From the NCBI GenBank assembly GCA_022758935.1, contig JAEMQG010000203.1, forward strand, positions 1 to 14,924: 14,924 nucleotides of DNA. Direction: 5' to 3'. Below are positions 1-6,435 of this stretch, piece after piece. Positions within the stretch are counted from its first letter, which is position 1. Each line of letters opens with the position of its first letter. The notes beneath the pieces are model-generated. The model saw only the letters and a program-made list of their open reading frames with translations, made no database searches and was not told the origin of the DNA. The DNA comes from Candidatus Nitrosopumilus sp. GTDB taxonomy: Archaea; Thermoproteota; Nitrososphaeria; Nitrososphaerales; Nitrosopumilaceae. A program made the translations under genes and the position numbers.

Positions 1-180
1 AGTTATAAGTGCAGTTTGATTTTTTTGTGGATTTTTAATTAATTCAGAAAGTTCATTTTGAACAACTTGTGGAACAACAAAAGTAACTTGTCCTATTTCG
101 ACATCAATATTATCAATATTTTTGATTCTTTTAGTAGCTAGATGAATTAGAAAACTCGTATCACAAATTACTTCAACCAA
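1..180 (-). CDS. PIN-domain protein, N-terminal part (runs off left edge)
   Basis: Reading leftwards from a TTG at 180-178 gives an open frame beginning (M)VEVICDTSFLIHLATK and continuing to the window edge. A hydrophobic beta-strand followed by Asp-Thr-Ser-Phe-Leu is the first strand and first metal-binding Asp (residue 7) of the PIN nuclease fold. About 60 residues are visible and the rest lies outside. The TTG start overlaps the last 8 bases of the aIF2-gamma gene, so the two are probably translationally coupled. A PIN protein of the Fcf1/Utp24 or Nob1 type (rRNA processing) commonly follows aIF2-gamma in archaea, which suggests a ribosome-biogenesis nuclease. That role is inferred from context. 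The remaining acidic residues of the active site cannot be seen, so activity and exact subfamily are open. Confidence 0.7.
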   Translation of the reverse strand, partial: MVEVICDTSFLIHLATKRIKNIDNIDVEIGQVTFVVPQVVQNELSELIKNPQKNQTALIT

Positions 181-1435
181 GTATTCCTGCTCCGATTAGT
201 CTCCATCTATCAGTAATTCTTCTACTAATAGCCACATTGCCACCTTCAAAAATGCAAGCAGGTCTTCGAAGTTCAATGTCTATATTATTTGATTTGATTT
301 TAGAGACTTTACCTAGAATTGGAGCAGTTCCAATATTTAATCGTAATAATTCTCCTGCCTGAATTGGGAGTACTTTAGTATCTTCAGTCGCTCCAACAGC
401 AGAATCAAATAGATTTACTTCGAGTTTTATCTGAATAGAATTATCTGGTAGGGTTCCAGGTTTTCCAATTACAGAGCCTATGAAAGAATCACTTCTTGTC
501 ATTGCAGGATCCAATTTAGTACCAATCGCTACCAAACCTCCAGGTTTTACATAATCAACAATTCCAGCGGCTGTACCTAGTGAAGTAATTTCAGTTTGTA
601 ATGGCTCGTATATTTTCTTTTTTTCATTCATTATCCCGGGCTTGATTTCTATTTCATCACCAACATTGAAAGTTCCCTGAGTTAAACTTCCTCCAATTAC
701 ACCCCCCTTGATATTTTTTAGTTTGGTACCAGGTTTGTTAACATCAAAAGATCGTAAGACGTGCATTATCGGTTCTTTAGATTCATCTAGTTCCGGAGTC
801 TTTATGGTAGATTCTATGGCACCAATTAATGCATCTATATTAAGTCCAGACTGTGCAGATATTGGAATGATTGGTGCTTTTGCAGCATGTGTTCCTTTAA
901 CAAATTTTATTATATCCTGATGATTAGAAATAGCTTCATCATATGAAATTAAATCTATTTTATTTTGTACTATAACAATTTGTTTTATTCCAAGCGTTTG
1001 AAGTGCTAAAAGATGTTCTTTGGTTTGTGGTTTTGGTACTTTCTCGTTGGCAGCTACTAACAATAATGCTCCATCCATTAATGCAGAACCTGAAAGCATG
1101 TTTGCCATCAAACTTTCGTGTCCTGGACTATCTACAAAACTAACTACTCTAGATAATTCACTTTCTTTTTTGCAGTTATTACAATTGGGAGTGGTTGAAT
1201 ATCCCAAAGGTTCTTCGCAACTTTTACATTTGTAAAATGCTGCATCAGAATAACCAACACGAATTGTAATTCCTCGTTTTAATTCTTGGCTATGAACACT
1301 TGTCCATGCCCCAGTTAATGCTTGAATAAGTGTAGTTTTACCATGATCTACATGACCGGCAGTTCCAATATTTACACATGGTTGATAACCATATTTTTTT
1401 ATGTACCAATCAGGAAGAGTTTCTCGCCAATGCAT
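173..1435 (-). CDS. eif2g: Translation initiation factor aIF2 subunit gamma
   Basis: This is the GTPase subunit of the heterotrimeric archaeal initiation factor aIF2, which delivers initiator Met-tRNA to the small ribosomal subunit. The 420 residues fit the family length. The G1 loop GHVDHGKT is at residues 27-34, the switch I RGITI at about 54-58, the G3 motif DSPGHE at 102-107, the G4 motif NKID at 158-161 and a G5-like SAQ at 193-195. A zinc knuckle with CxxC pairs at 70/73 and 85/88 sits between switch I and G3, typical of aIF2-gamma and separating it from EF-Tu and SelB. Two beta-barrel domains follow from about residue 210. The start chosen gives the usual short N-terminus before the G domain. 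It lies 55 bases downstream of the S6e gene and overlaps the PIN gene by 8 bases. Confidence 0.97.
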   Translation of the reverse strand: MHWRETLPDWYIKKYGYQPCVNIGTAGHVDHGKTTLIQALTGAWTSVHSQELKRGITIRVGYSDAAFYKCKSCEEPLGYSTTPNCNNCKKESELSRVVSFVDSPGHESLMANMLSGSALMDGALLLVAANEKVPKPQTKEHLLALQTLGIKQIVIVQNKIDLISYDEAISNHQDIIKFVKGTHAAKAPIIPISAQSGLNIDALIGAIESTIKTPELDESKEPIMHVLRSFDVNKPGTKLKNIKGGVIGGSLTQGTFNVGDEIEIKPGIMNEKKKIYEPLQTEITSLGTAAGIVDYVKPGGLVAIGTKLDPAMTRSDSFIGSVIGKPGTLPDNSIQIKLEVNLFDSAVGATEDTKVLPIQAGELLRLNIGTAPILGKVSKIKSNNIDIELRRPACIFEGGNVAISRRITDRWRLIGAGILG

Positions 1436-1453
1436 GAATCAAAATGGAGGATC

Positions 1454-1463
1454 GGTATATGTT
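1454..1463 (-). promoter_or_regulatory. Possible TATA box for aIF2-gamma
   Basis: The minus strand reads AACATATACC in the 55-base gap between the S6e stop and the aIF2-gamma start. Its centre is about 23 bases before the ATG. This is the distance expected for a leaderless archaeal transcript, so aIF2-gamma may have its own promoter as well as read-through from S6e. There is no upstream BRE of clear quality, so confidence is low. Confidence 0.35.
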
Positions 1464-1490
1464 AAGTTATTCTTTTTTGTTGATTATTTT

Positions 1491-1871
1491 TTATGGAGAT
1501 GCCGCTGTTTCAGTTGGAGCTTCTATCGGTAATTCCCCATTAAATTTACAATTTATTTGATAGATTTCTTCTGAAATAGTATTTCCCCGCATGAGTTTTC
1601 TTACTCGTTGTCCAATTTCTGCGTTTTGTAGTCCAACCCCTTTTGAAAGTAAAACATATTTTCTTGCTGCACCATGAATATCATTTCTCATTGGTACTCC
1701 AGATTTATCACTACCACCAGTGAGTTTTAGCTTTCCTGTTAATCCTACAATAGAAGCGTCTGTTTCATTTCCTAGTTGCAAACCTAAAAGAGGATTTGCA
1801 TCGTTGTCTTTCAATTCTTTAGTTATAGATTTTCCTTTTACATCTGATATAGTGAGCTTGAAATTTGTCAA
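1491..1871 (-). CDS. rps6e: 30S ribosomal protein S6e
   Basis: This is the archaeal/eukaryotic small-subunit ribosomal protein eS6. The 126-residue product carries the family signature in order: GGSDKSGVPMRNDIHG around residues 52-67, a short Lys/Leu stretch (LLSKGVG), then RVRKLMRGNTIS around 89-100 and a final QINCK strand. It has the short archaeal form without the long phosphorylated C-terminal helix of eukaryotic S6. The start is a TTG: an in-frame TAA lies directly before it, so no upstream start is possible, and the family N-terminus begins here. No Shine-Dalgarno is seen. A TATA-like element about 25 bases upstream supports a leaderless message. It is the first gene of the S6e, aIF2-gamma, PIN series. 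Confidence 0.96.
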   Translation of the reverse strand: MTNFKLTISDVKGKSITKELKDNDANPLLGLQLGNETDASIVGLTGKLKLTGGSDKSGVPMRNDIHGAARKYVLLSKGVGLQNAEIGQRVRKLMRGNTISEEIYQINCKFNGELPIEAPTETAASP

Positions 1872-1944
1872 TTATTCCAAAAAAAGGTGAACGACTAATT
1901 AACCTTTGGACATTATTTTTAAATGAAGATTATTCAAGATAATC
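1872..1944. promoter_or_regulatory. Divergent promoter region, S6e (minus) and zinc-ribbon gene (plus)
   Basis: The 73-base gap between two divergent starts holds two separate TATA-like elements. GGTTAATTAG on the minus strand, centred near 1898, lies about 26 bases before the S6e TTG. TTTTTAAAT on the plus strand at 1916-1924 lies about 25 bases before the ATG at 1945. Both spacings predict transcription starting at or next to the start codon (leaderless). This is inferred from sequence only. Confidence 0.5.
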
Positions 1945-2067
1945 ATGAACGATGAAATCAGTTGCCCTAGATGTGAAAATAAAATGGTAGATATGCAAGC
2001 ATGTCATATGTTTTGTCCAAAATGTGGAGCTCATTTGGATTGTTCAGATAAAGGAAATTTTTGGTAA
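1945..2067 (+). CDS. Small zinc-ribbon protein, 40 residues
   Basis: A 40-codon frame from ATG to TAA encodes a cysteine-rich mini-protein. It has CPRC at residues 7-10 and CPKC at 24-27, the two zinc knuckles of a treble-clef or zinc-ribbon fold. Further Cys/His residues at 20, 21 and 33 could take part in binding. The protein ends GNFW. A TATA-like element sits 25 bases before the ATG. The metal-binding pattern and promoter spacing argue that this is a real gene despite its size. Its stop codon abuts the stop codon of the opposite zinc-ribbon gene with no base between them. Function is unknown. Such single-ribbon proteins often act as nucleic-acid- or polymerase-associated factors, but nothing here shows that. 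Confidence 0.72.
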   Translation: MNDEISCPRCENKMVDMQACHMFCPKCGAHLDCSDKGNFW

Positions 2068-2241
2068 TCAAAGACCTGATCTTTTTGGTATATAATTATA
2101 TGACATGTTAATTGCTTGATCTTTCATGATTTCTAGATATGCATCATAATCTGCTTCAAAATTACAATGAGGGCATTTTACCTTAGTAATTTCATCATTT
2201 AAAATTGCTACTTTCTCACATTCGGGACAACGTGCATCCAT
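2068..2241 (-). CDS. Small zinc-ribbon protein, 57 residues
   Basis: The frame runs from ATG at 2241 to TGA at 2068 and encodes 57 residues. CPEC at residues 5-8 and CPHC at 23-26, separated by a short hydrophobic hairpin (VAILND), form a classic C4 zinc ribbon. A short charged and Tyr-rich helical tail follows. The ribbon resembles the lysine-biosynthesis carrier LysW and N-terminal ribbons of transcription factors. The C-terminus lacks the acidic EDWGE tail of LysW, so it is not LysW. A TATA-like element 25 bases upstream supports a leaderless transcript. Its stop is directly adjacent to the stop of the opposing zinc-ribbon gene. Function is unknown. Confidence 0.75.
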   Translation of the reverse strand: MDARCPECEKVAILNDEITKVKCPHCNFEADYDAYLEIMKDQAINMSYNYIPKRSGL

Positions 2242-2261
2242 AGTATCATAATCTAATCAAG

Positions 2262-2270
2262 ATATTTAAT
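2262..2270. promoter_or_regulatory. Shared TATA-like element between zinc-ribbon gene and tRNA-Gly
   Basis: ATATTTAAT is close to symmetric and is the strongest AT-rich element in the 52-base gap. Its centre (about 2266) is 25 bases from the ATG of the minus-strand zinc-ribbon gene and 28 bases from the 5' end of the plus-strand tRNA. One TBP site could therefore serve both directions, with orientation set by the flanking BRE. This is inferred from position only. Confidence 0.45.
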
Positions 2271-2293
2271 CATAATTAGTGAATTTGAGTTAT

Positions 2294-2367
2294 GCGGAGT
2301 TAGTCCAGCCTGGTAGGACGTCAGCTTCCCAAGCTGAAGGCCGCGGGTTCAAATCCCGCACTCCGCA
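2294..2367 (+). tRNA. tRNA-Gly (anticodon CCC)
   Basis: The 74-base sequence folds into a complete cloverleaf. The 7-bp acceptor stem is GCGGAGT with ACTCCGC, and TA occupies positions 8-9. The D stem is GTCC/GGAC, the anticodon stem TCAGC/GCTGA with loop TTCCCAA, and the T stem GCGGG/CCCGC with loop TTCAAAT. The loop places CCC at 34-36, which reads GGG glycine codons. The discriminator base is A and CCA is not encoded, as is usual in this group. No intron is present. The 3' end is one base from the stop codon of the converging C39/TPR gene. Confidence 0.96.
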
Positions 2368-2368
2368 C

Positions 2369-3331
2369 TTATAATTCTCTAATTGCTTTTTCAATCATTC
2401 CACGGTCTTTGGCTTTAGGATAAAGCTTCAGATAATTTTTAAGATCATCTTTTGCTTCAGAATTTTTTTGTTGTTTTTCTCGTAGAAAAGCTCGATTTTT
2501 GTAAATTTTTGCAGAACGTTTGGGATTAATTTCTATAGCTTTACTATAACAAGACTCTGCCTTTTCGATTTGATTTGTCTTTAGATAATAGTTTCCCAGT
2601 CCATTATATGAAAGATAAAATCTGTTGTTTATTTTGATGCTCTTTTCATAATACTGGATGCAATCATTAGAATTTTGCTCGCTAAGCAAAGTACCCAAAA
2701 GATGCAACGCTGTTGAATTGTTTTGATTTAATTCGACTGTTTTTTTTAAAGATGATATTGCCTCAGCTATGTTTTTTTGCAAAATGAGTCTTTCAGAAAT
2801 TAAACAAAGTCTGTTTGATTTTTCTGTAGAGTCATTTTCTAGTTTTATAGAAGATAATATTTCTGCTGGAGCCAAAATAATCAACAACCTTCCATCTTCA
2901 GACCATTCTCTATCAAAGATTTGCTGAGGAATGACTCCCTCCTGTTGTTCACCTTTCTGATTTCCTTTTTGAATATAGTGAAAGATTGTTTTTTCATTAT
3001 CATCATATCCAGAAATTACTGAAACGTGTTGTGTAATTTCTGGAATCCCAGGAAGAATCACTATAGGTGGAATTCCTTTATCTATTATTTTTTTTAATTC
3101 GGATAACGAAGAGTTAACAATTTTGCAACTCAAGCCGTGTCTTTCAGCAGACTCTATTCCTTCAATTAGGATGCTTCCGTTAGAGTTTATGTATTGCTTT
3201 GCAGTCTCTACAGCTTCTGACATTGAGAGTTCAATATTCCAGTATTTTGAAACTACATTAATTGGTAAAGGTAAGCAAATATTTTCATCTTCAACCATCG
3301 GAAGCAAAAGCTGATGATCAAAGGATTCCAT
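2369..3331 (-). CDS. C39-like cysteine peptidase domain with TPR repeats
   Basis: The 320-residue protein has two parts. Residues 1-160 look like a C39-like papain fold. The segment around Cys19 (ICLPLPINVVSKYW) aligns with the catalytic-Cys helix of C39 peptidases. His102 in QHVSVISGYDD matches the His strand and Gly-Tyr-Asp-Asp turn. The third residue, usually in an Asp/Asn-Pro after the next strand, is not evident because that position reads FHYIQKG. Residues 175-306 contain about four TPRs, the clearest at 239-272 (ending EKAESCYSKAIEINP). The layout resembles the PA2778-type family of C39-plus-TPR proteins. No signal peptide or membrane segment is visible, so it is probably cytosolic. 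It begins 34 bases after the amidotransferase gene, so the two are probably co-transcribed. Substrate is unknown and peptidase activity is unproven. Confidence 0.72.
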   Translation of the reverse strand: MESFDHQLLLPMVEDENICLPLPINVVSKYWNIELSMSEAVETAKQYINSNGSILIEGIESAERHGLSCKIVNSSLSELKKIIDKGIPPIVILPGIPEITQHVSVISGYDDNEKTIFHYIQKGNQKGEQQEGVIPQQIFDREWSEDGRLLIILAPAEILSSIKLENDSTEKSNRLCLISERLILQKNIAEAISSLKKTVELNQNNSTALHLLGTLLSEQNSNDCIQYYEKSIKINNRFYLSYNGLGNYYLKTNQIEKAESCYSKAIEINPKRSAKIYKNRAFLREKQQKNSEAKDDLKNYLKLYPKAKDRGMIEKAIREL

Positions 3332-3365
3332 TGTTTGAATTTGACTCCAGAGTTATTAAAATCAA

Positions 3366-3908
3366 TCATAGTGAACAAAATTTTAGAATCAAATTTTTTC
3401 CGTCGTCACTCATTTCTGGATGAAATTGAGTTCCAAAGATTGGTTTTTGTCCATATTGGATAATTTCAAATTTACAGTTCTCAGATTCTCCTATTGAAAG
3501 TAAAATGCTCGGCAGTTTAGAGATCTCAAATCCATGACTCTCAAACACCTGCAAGTTACTATTATAAAGTGAATTTTCTCTTTGAATCCGAATTTGTTCA
3601 TTACCTTTTTGCGGCAAGTCAAGTTTTCGAATTGTGCCACCTAAAGTCAGAGCTAGTATTTCTGCACCATAGCAGATTCCCAATAATTTTTTATTTTTTT
3701 TAATTGCGTGATTAATTATTTTAGAATTTACCTCGTTGATTTTTTTCTCATTTTTTCTTCGTCCAGAAAGAATAAATGAATTATAAACATGTAATGATTC
3801 CAAATTAACTAAATCAGGTGTTTGTTTTTCAAATGTTATCTTTTTATTTTTTAAAAAATCAATTAAATTATTTGTATAGATGGAACCATTATCTATGACT
3901 AATAGCAT
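3366..3908 (-). CDS. Class I glutamine amidotransferase-like protein, stand-alone
   Basis: The 180 residues form a single GATase1 domain. VIDNGSIYTNNL at 4-15 matches the first strand of GuaA/TrpG/PabA glutaminases. The nucleophile elbow is GICYGAE with Cys79. SHGFEISKLP at 124-133 matches the GMP-synthase SHxD..LP segment, and FHPE at 162-165 supplies catalytic His163 and Glu165. The triad is therefore complete. Two features depart from the usual pattern: the oxyanion-loop SGGP is SGRR (48-51), and the elbow is GICYGAE rather than GxCLGHQ. No synthetase partner is adjacent. Candidates are a GMP-synthase glutaminase subunit, a PabA/TrpG relative, or a glutamine/gamma-glutamyl hydrolase. The sequence does not decide between them. 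A minus-strand TATA-like element 26 bases upstream makes it first gene of the unit. Confidence 0.78.
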   Translation of the reverse strand: MLLVIDNGSIYTNNLIDFLKNKKITFEKQTPDLVNLESLHVYNSFILSGRRKNEKKINEVNSKIINHAIKKNKKLLGICYGAEILALTLGGTIRKLDLPQKGNEQIRIQRENSLYNSNLQVFESHGFEISKLPSILLSIGESENCKFEIIQYGQKPIFGTQFHPEMSDDGKNLILKFCSL

Positions 3909-3992
3909 GTCACGATGTCACCAGATACTTAATTTAAGCTTGTAATAATTTGTAGTCACGTTTAAGTAAATAGAAAAATATCAAAGATCATT
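3909..3992. promoter_or_regulatory. Divergent promoter region, amidotransferase (minus) and membrane protein (plus)
   Basis: The 84-base gap has two TATA-like elements in mirror arrangement. AGCTTAAATTAAGT on the minus strand, centred near 3934, is about 26 bases before the amidotransferase ATG. TTTAAGTAAAT on the plus strand at 3961-3971 is about 27 bases before the ATG at 3993. Both fit leaderless starts. No Shine-Dalgarno precedes either gene. Confidence 0.5.
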
Positions 3993-4481
3993 ATGCCAAT
4001 TGAAATACCATTACTTGCATTGATAATTAGTTGTGTTACTGCAACTATTTTTGCGATTACACTAGCAATCACCTGGAAGGCTACAAAACAAAATACAAGA
4101 GCAACATATGCTCAACTTTTACGAGGATTTCATGAGGATCTCACACAGCGATTAAACAAAAACGCAATTTTACACACTACTGAAGATTGTGAACGATATG
4201 CAAATGATTATCTAAATACACTTGATGAAATTGCATTTTTGGCCACAAATAACAAGATTCCAACTGATATTGCAGGATACTTTCATAGATTTTTTTCATA
4301 TGGCCAGAGAATCATTGATTGGTATGATAATATGATTGGAGAAGATTTCAGGAAAATGGCAAATGAAAATTGGCCCAACTATTTTGAATTTTGCAAAAAA
4401 TTTGATATCAAAATCAGATCTGACGATAAACTGCCAAGAATAATGCTTGATTATGATAAATTACGAAGTAATGAAAAATAA
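3993..4481 (+). CDS. Unrecognised protein with one N-terminal membrane segment
   Basis: I do not recognise this 162-residue protein with confidence. Residues 5-28 are a hydrophobic membrane segment, followed by a Lys/Arg/Thr-rich stretch (WKATKQNTRATY) that suggests a membrane anchor with the remainder in the cytoplasm. The rest (35-162) is predicted largely helical, polar and rich in aromatic residues (FHRFFSYGQRIIDWYDNM around 97-114). It resembles in outline the DUF4760-type proteins, which have a short membrane helix followed by a helical domain, but this is a weak impression. The gene stands alone between a divergent promoter and a convergent UPF0182 gene. A TATA-like element about 27 bases upstream supports the chosen ATG. 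Confidence 0.7.
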   Translation: MPIEIPLLALIISCVTATIFAITLAITWKATKQNTRATYAQLLRGFHEDLTQRLNKNAILHTTEDCERYANDYLNTLDEIAFLATNNKIPTDIAGYFHRFFSYGQRIIDWYDNMIGEDFRKMANENWPNYFEFCKKFDIKIRSDDKLPRIMLDYDKLRSNEK

Positions 4482-4524
4482 TAATTCAAGTAATTTCATA
4501 TCAAAAATCTAAATAAATTTAGCT

Positions 4525-4531
4525 AAAAAAA
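4525..4531 (-). terminator. T-rich terminator after UPF0182
   Basis: Seven consecutive T on the minus strand (TATTTTTTTAG) start nine bases after the UPF0182 stop codon. Oligo-T tracts on the non-template strand without a required hairpin are the usual intrinsic terminators of archaeal RNA polymerase. Confidence 0.5.
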
Positions 4532-4539
4532 TATAGAAG

Positions 4540-6435
4540 TTAGTTGCCTACCTCAATGGAGACATAGTGTATCTCAGGAATATTATCTTTAACAACTATT
4601 GTTCCAATATTGAGGTTAGTACCTTCTTGCCACATGTATACATGATCACTTCGTGGTTTTACAAAATTATCTATGAATTTTGATATAAGGTCTTGTGTAT
4701 CAACACGTTCATTTTCAGTAAAGAAGGCTATCTGTCCTTCTTTAAATGATAGTGGAATCTGTATTGATGTTGGTTCAGAAATATCTAGTCCATTTTCTTT
4801 GAATAAAGATTTTATAATATCAATTCTGTCTGATTTTCCCAATTCAACATAATCAGTATCAATTGATGTTGAGGAACCAGTCACTCCAGATACTTTTTTC
4901 AAGTATGCCTCAAAGGCCTCTTGCTGGGTATTTCCTAAACCAACGTAATAATCTCCAGAAAATGCCGCACCTACAGCCGCGATAGTACCTAGTTGAGCAA
5001 CAACTCCACCAGCTCCCGCAGTGTATATGGGGATAAAGTAAACATCGTGTTCGCCTACCCTATATAGTATGTTATCTCCGATTCGGGGGTTTCTTAAAAG
5101 TGTCTTTAATTCGGCAAAGTCTGGATCTTTATCCAGTGCTTCTCTAACTGCAGTAGGACCAATCAATTTGGTAGTAGAGTTTAATGGGACTTCATAAAAT
5201 TGCATGTTACCTAGATTCTTCAGATCGTTTTGAACTATCATGTATCCTGCAAGATTTCTACCTTGAGAACCTCTTAGTTCCAATGAAAGTAAGCCTATGA
5301 ATTCTGTTTGATTAAATCCAGGCGGTTTTGCTTCGACATAATAAGTTTCCAAACCTGAAGGGATTTCATAAAATTCATTTGCTTGGATGAATGTATTGAC
5401 ATCAGTTACATGGTAAATATTATACATCTCTGTTTTCCAGTTAAATAATTCAACTGGATATCTTATTTGCTCTTTGAGCCAAGTTGGTATTGGTTTGAAC
5501 TGGTCAGAATATTGACTAGTAAACATTTTAGTAAAGAAATCATCACCTGTTTTCAATAATTGAATATTACCATCATGAGAATCAATTAAAGCAAATCCTA
5601 CTAATCTCAGATAGGGATTTCCAACAGACCATGGTACATCATGAGTGTCAAATCCAATAATTAGTGGAGTCAACCAATAGGATTTTTCTCCATCAGTTAC
5701 TGGAATAGAATCTACCTCCTTACCAAAGAGATTGTATTGAAAATATGGGTACAGTGTTTGCAATCTTTCATGAACGTCCTTATAGCGCATAATGTGGACC
5801 GATTCTCCAGGAAATGAAAGTAAAAAATTTGGTTCAAAAATCCAGCTAAGTGGTGGAGAGACATCTAATCCTCCTTTACCATTATAGGCTACTCCTCCAA
5901 GTTCTGCGCTGGTAGACCCTCTAGAAGTTGGATAGGCAGACCAAGTATCCTGAAAGAGGCCACCTTCACCGTAATAGATCTCTCGCTGCTTGAAAAATTT
6001 ACTGCTATCTACAATTTGACCAGTTGTAGCATCAAGAGTCAGGAATCCGTTTGGAACATGGGTATATACGAGATGCTCATTATACCACCGGTTTTCAAGG
6101 CTAACACTGGAAGGTAATATGGGTTTCATGGAAGCAGTCCAGTATAATGTATTGTTAAAACGAAGAACATCGTTATCTTCAAAATCCACATTTGGTATCA
6201 ATCCAATTTCTGGTTTTAGTTTAGCAAACGCTGCTTCCCAGTCCCAGACTCTAATCACATCAAGTACATCGTTGTTTTTATTTACATAATTTTTTATATT
6301 GTTTAGGGAAACGGATTGTAATTTTACTTCATGTGTGCTTTCATGTATATCATTTAGTTGACCAAGATAACGATTAATACCAATTTGTTGGGCATTATAA
6401 GGCCCCAAGTATTCAATTTTTTTTTGAATCTGCAA
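4540..6435 (-). CDS. UPF0182 family protein, large C-terminal extracytoplasmic part (frame 2 of a split gene)
   Basis: These 631 codons make up the large soluble portion of a UPF0182 membrane protein. The opening residues IEYLGPYNAQQIGINR correspond to the segment that directly follows the last membrane helix in intact family members (family consensus around PYI..NI..TR.AY). The nominal start is a TTG six codons after an in-frame TAA. No Shine-Dalgarno or TATA element precedes it, so independent initiation is doubtful. The frame overlaps the upstream membrane-domain frame by 23 bases, including a run of nine A at 6425-6417. Moving +1 in that run joins the two into one protein of about 954 residues, the normal family size. 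The C-terminal region has a Gly/Ala-rich hydrophobic stretch near residues 475-500 and ends HYVSIEVGN. The family's biochemical role is unknown. Confidence 0.85.
   Translation of the reverse strand: MQIQKKIEYLGPYNAQQIGINRYLGQLNDIHESTHEVKLQSVSLNNIKNYVNKNNDVLDVIRVWDWEAAFAKLKPEIGLIPNVDFEDNDVLRFNNTLYWTASMKPILPSSVSLENRWYNEHLVYTHVPNGFLTLDATTGQIVDSSKFFKQREIYYGEGGLFQDTWSAYPTSRGSTSAELGGVAYNGKGGLDVSPPLSWIFEPNFLLSFPGESVHIMRYKDVHERLQTLYPYFQYNLFGKEVDSIPVTDGEKSYWLTPLIIGFDTHDVPWSVGNPYLRLVGFALIDSHDGNIQLLKTGDDFFTKMFTSQYSDQFKPIPTWLKEQIRYPVELFNWKTEMYNIYHVTDVNTFIQANEFYEIPSGLETYYVEAKPPGFNQTEFIGLLSLELRGSQGRNLAGYMIVQNDLKNLGNMQFYEVPLNSTTKLIGPTAVREALDKDPDFAELKTLLRNPRIGDNILYRVGEHDVYFIPIYTAGAGGVVAQLGTIAAVGAAFSGDYYVGLGNTQQEAFEAYLKKVSGVTGSSTSIDTDYVELGKSDRIDIIKSLFKENGLDISEPTSIQIPLSFKEGQIAFFTENERVDTQDLISKFIDNFVKPRSDHVYMWQEGTNLNIGTIVVKDNIPEIHYVSIEVGN

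Noticed and set aside
708..1235. Plus-strand open frames inside the aIF2-gamma gene
   Set aside because: They lie opposite conserved GTPase motifs and show no protein signature. They are by-products of the codon composition of the real gene.
2068..2241. LysW amino-group carrier protein as identity of the 57-residue zinc ribbon
   Set aside because: The C4 ribbon fits, but the C-terminal EDWGE-type motif needed for LysW function is absent and no lysine or arginine genes are nearby.
4540..6435. Treating the soluble UPF0182 half as an independent gene with a TTG start
   Set aside because: No ribosome-binding site or promoter precedes it, and its first residues continue the family alignment from the upstream frame across the A run.
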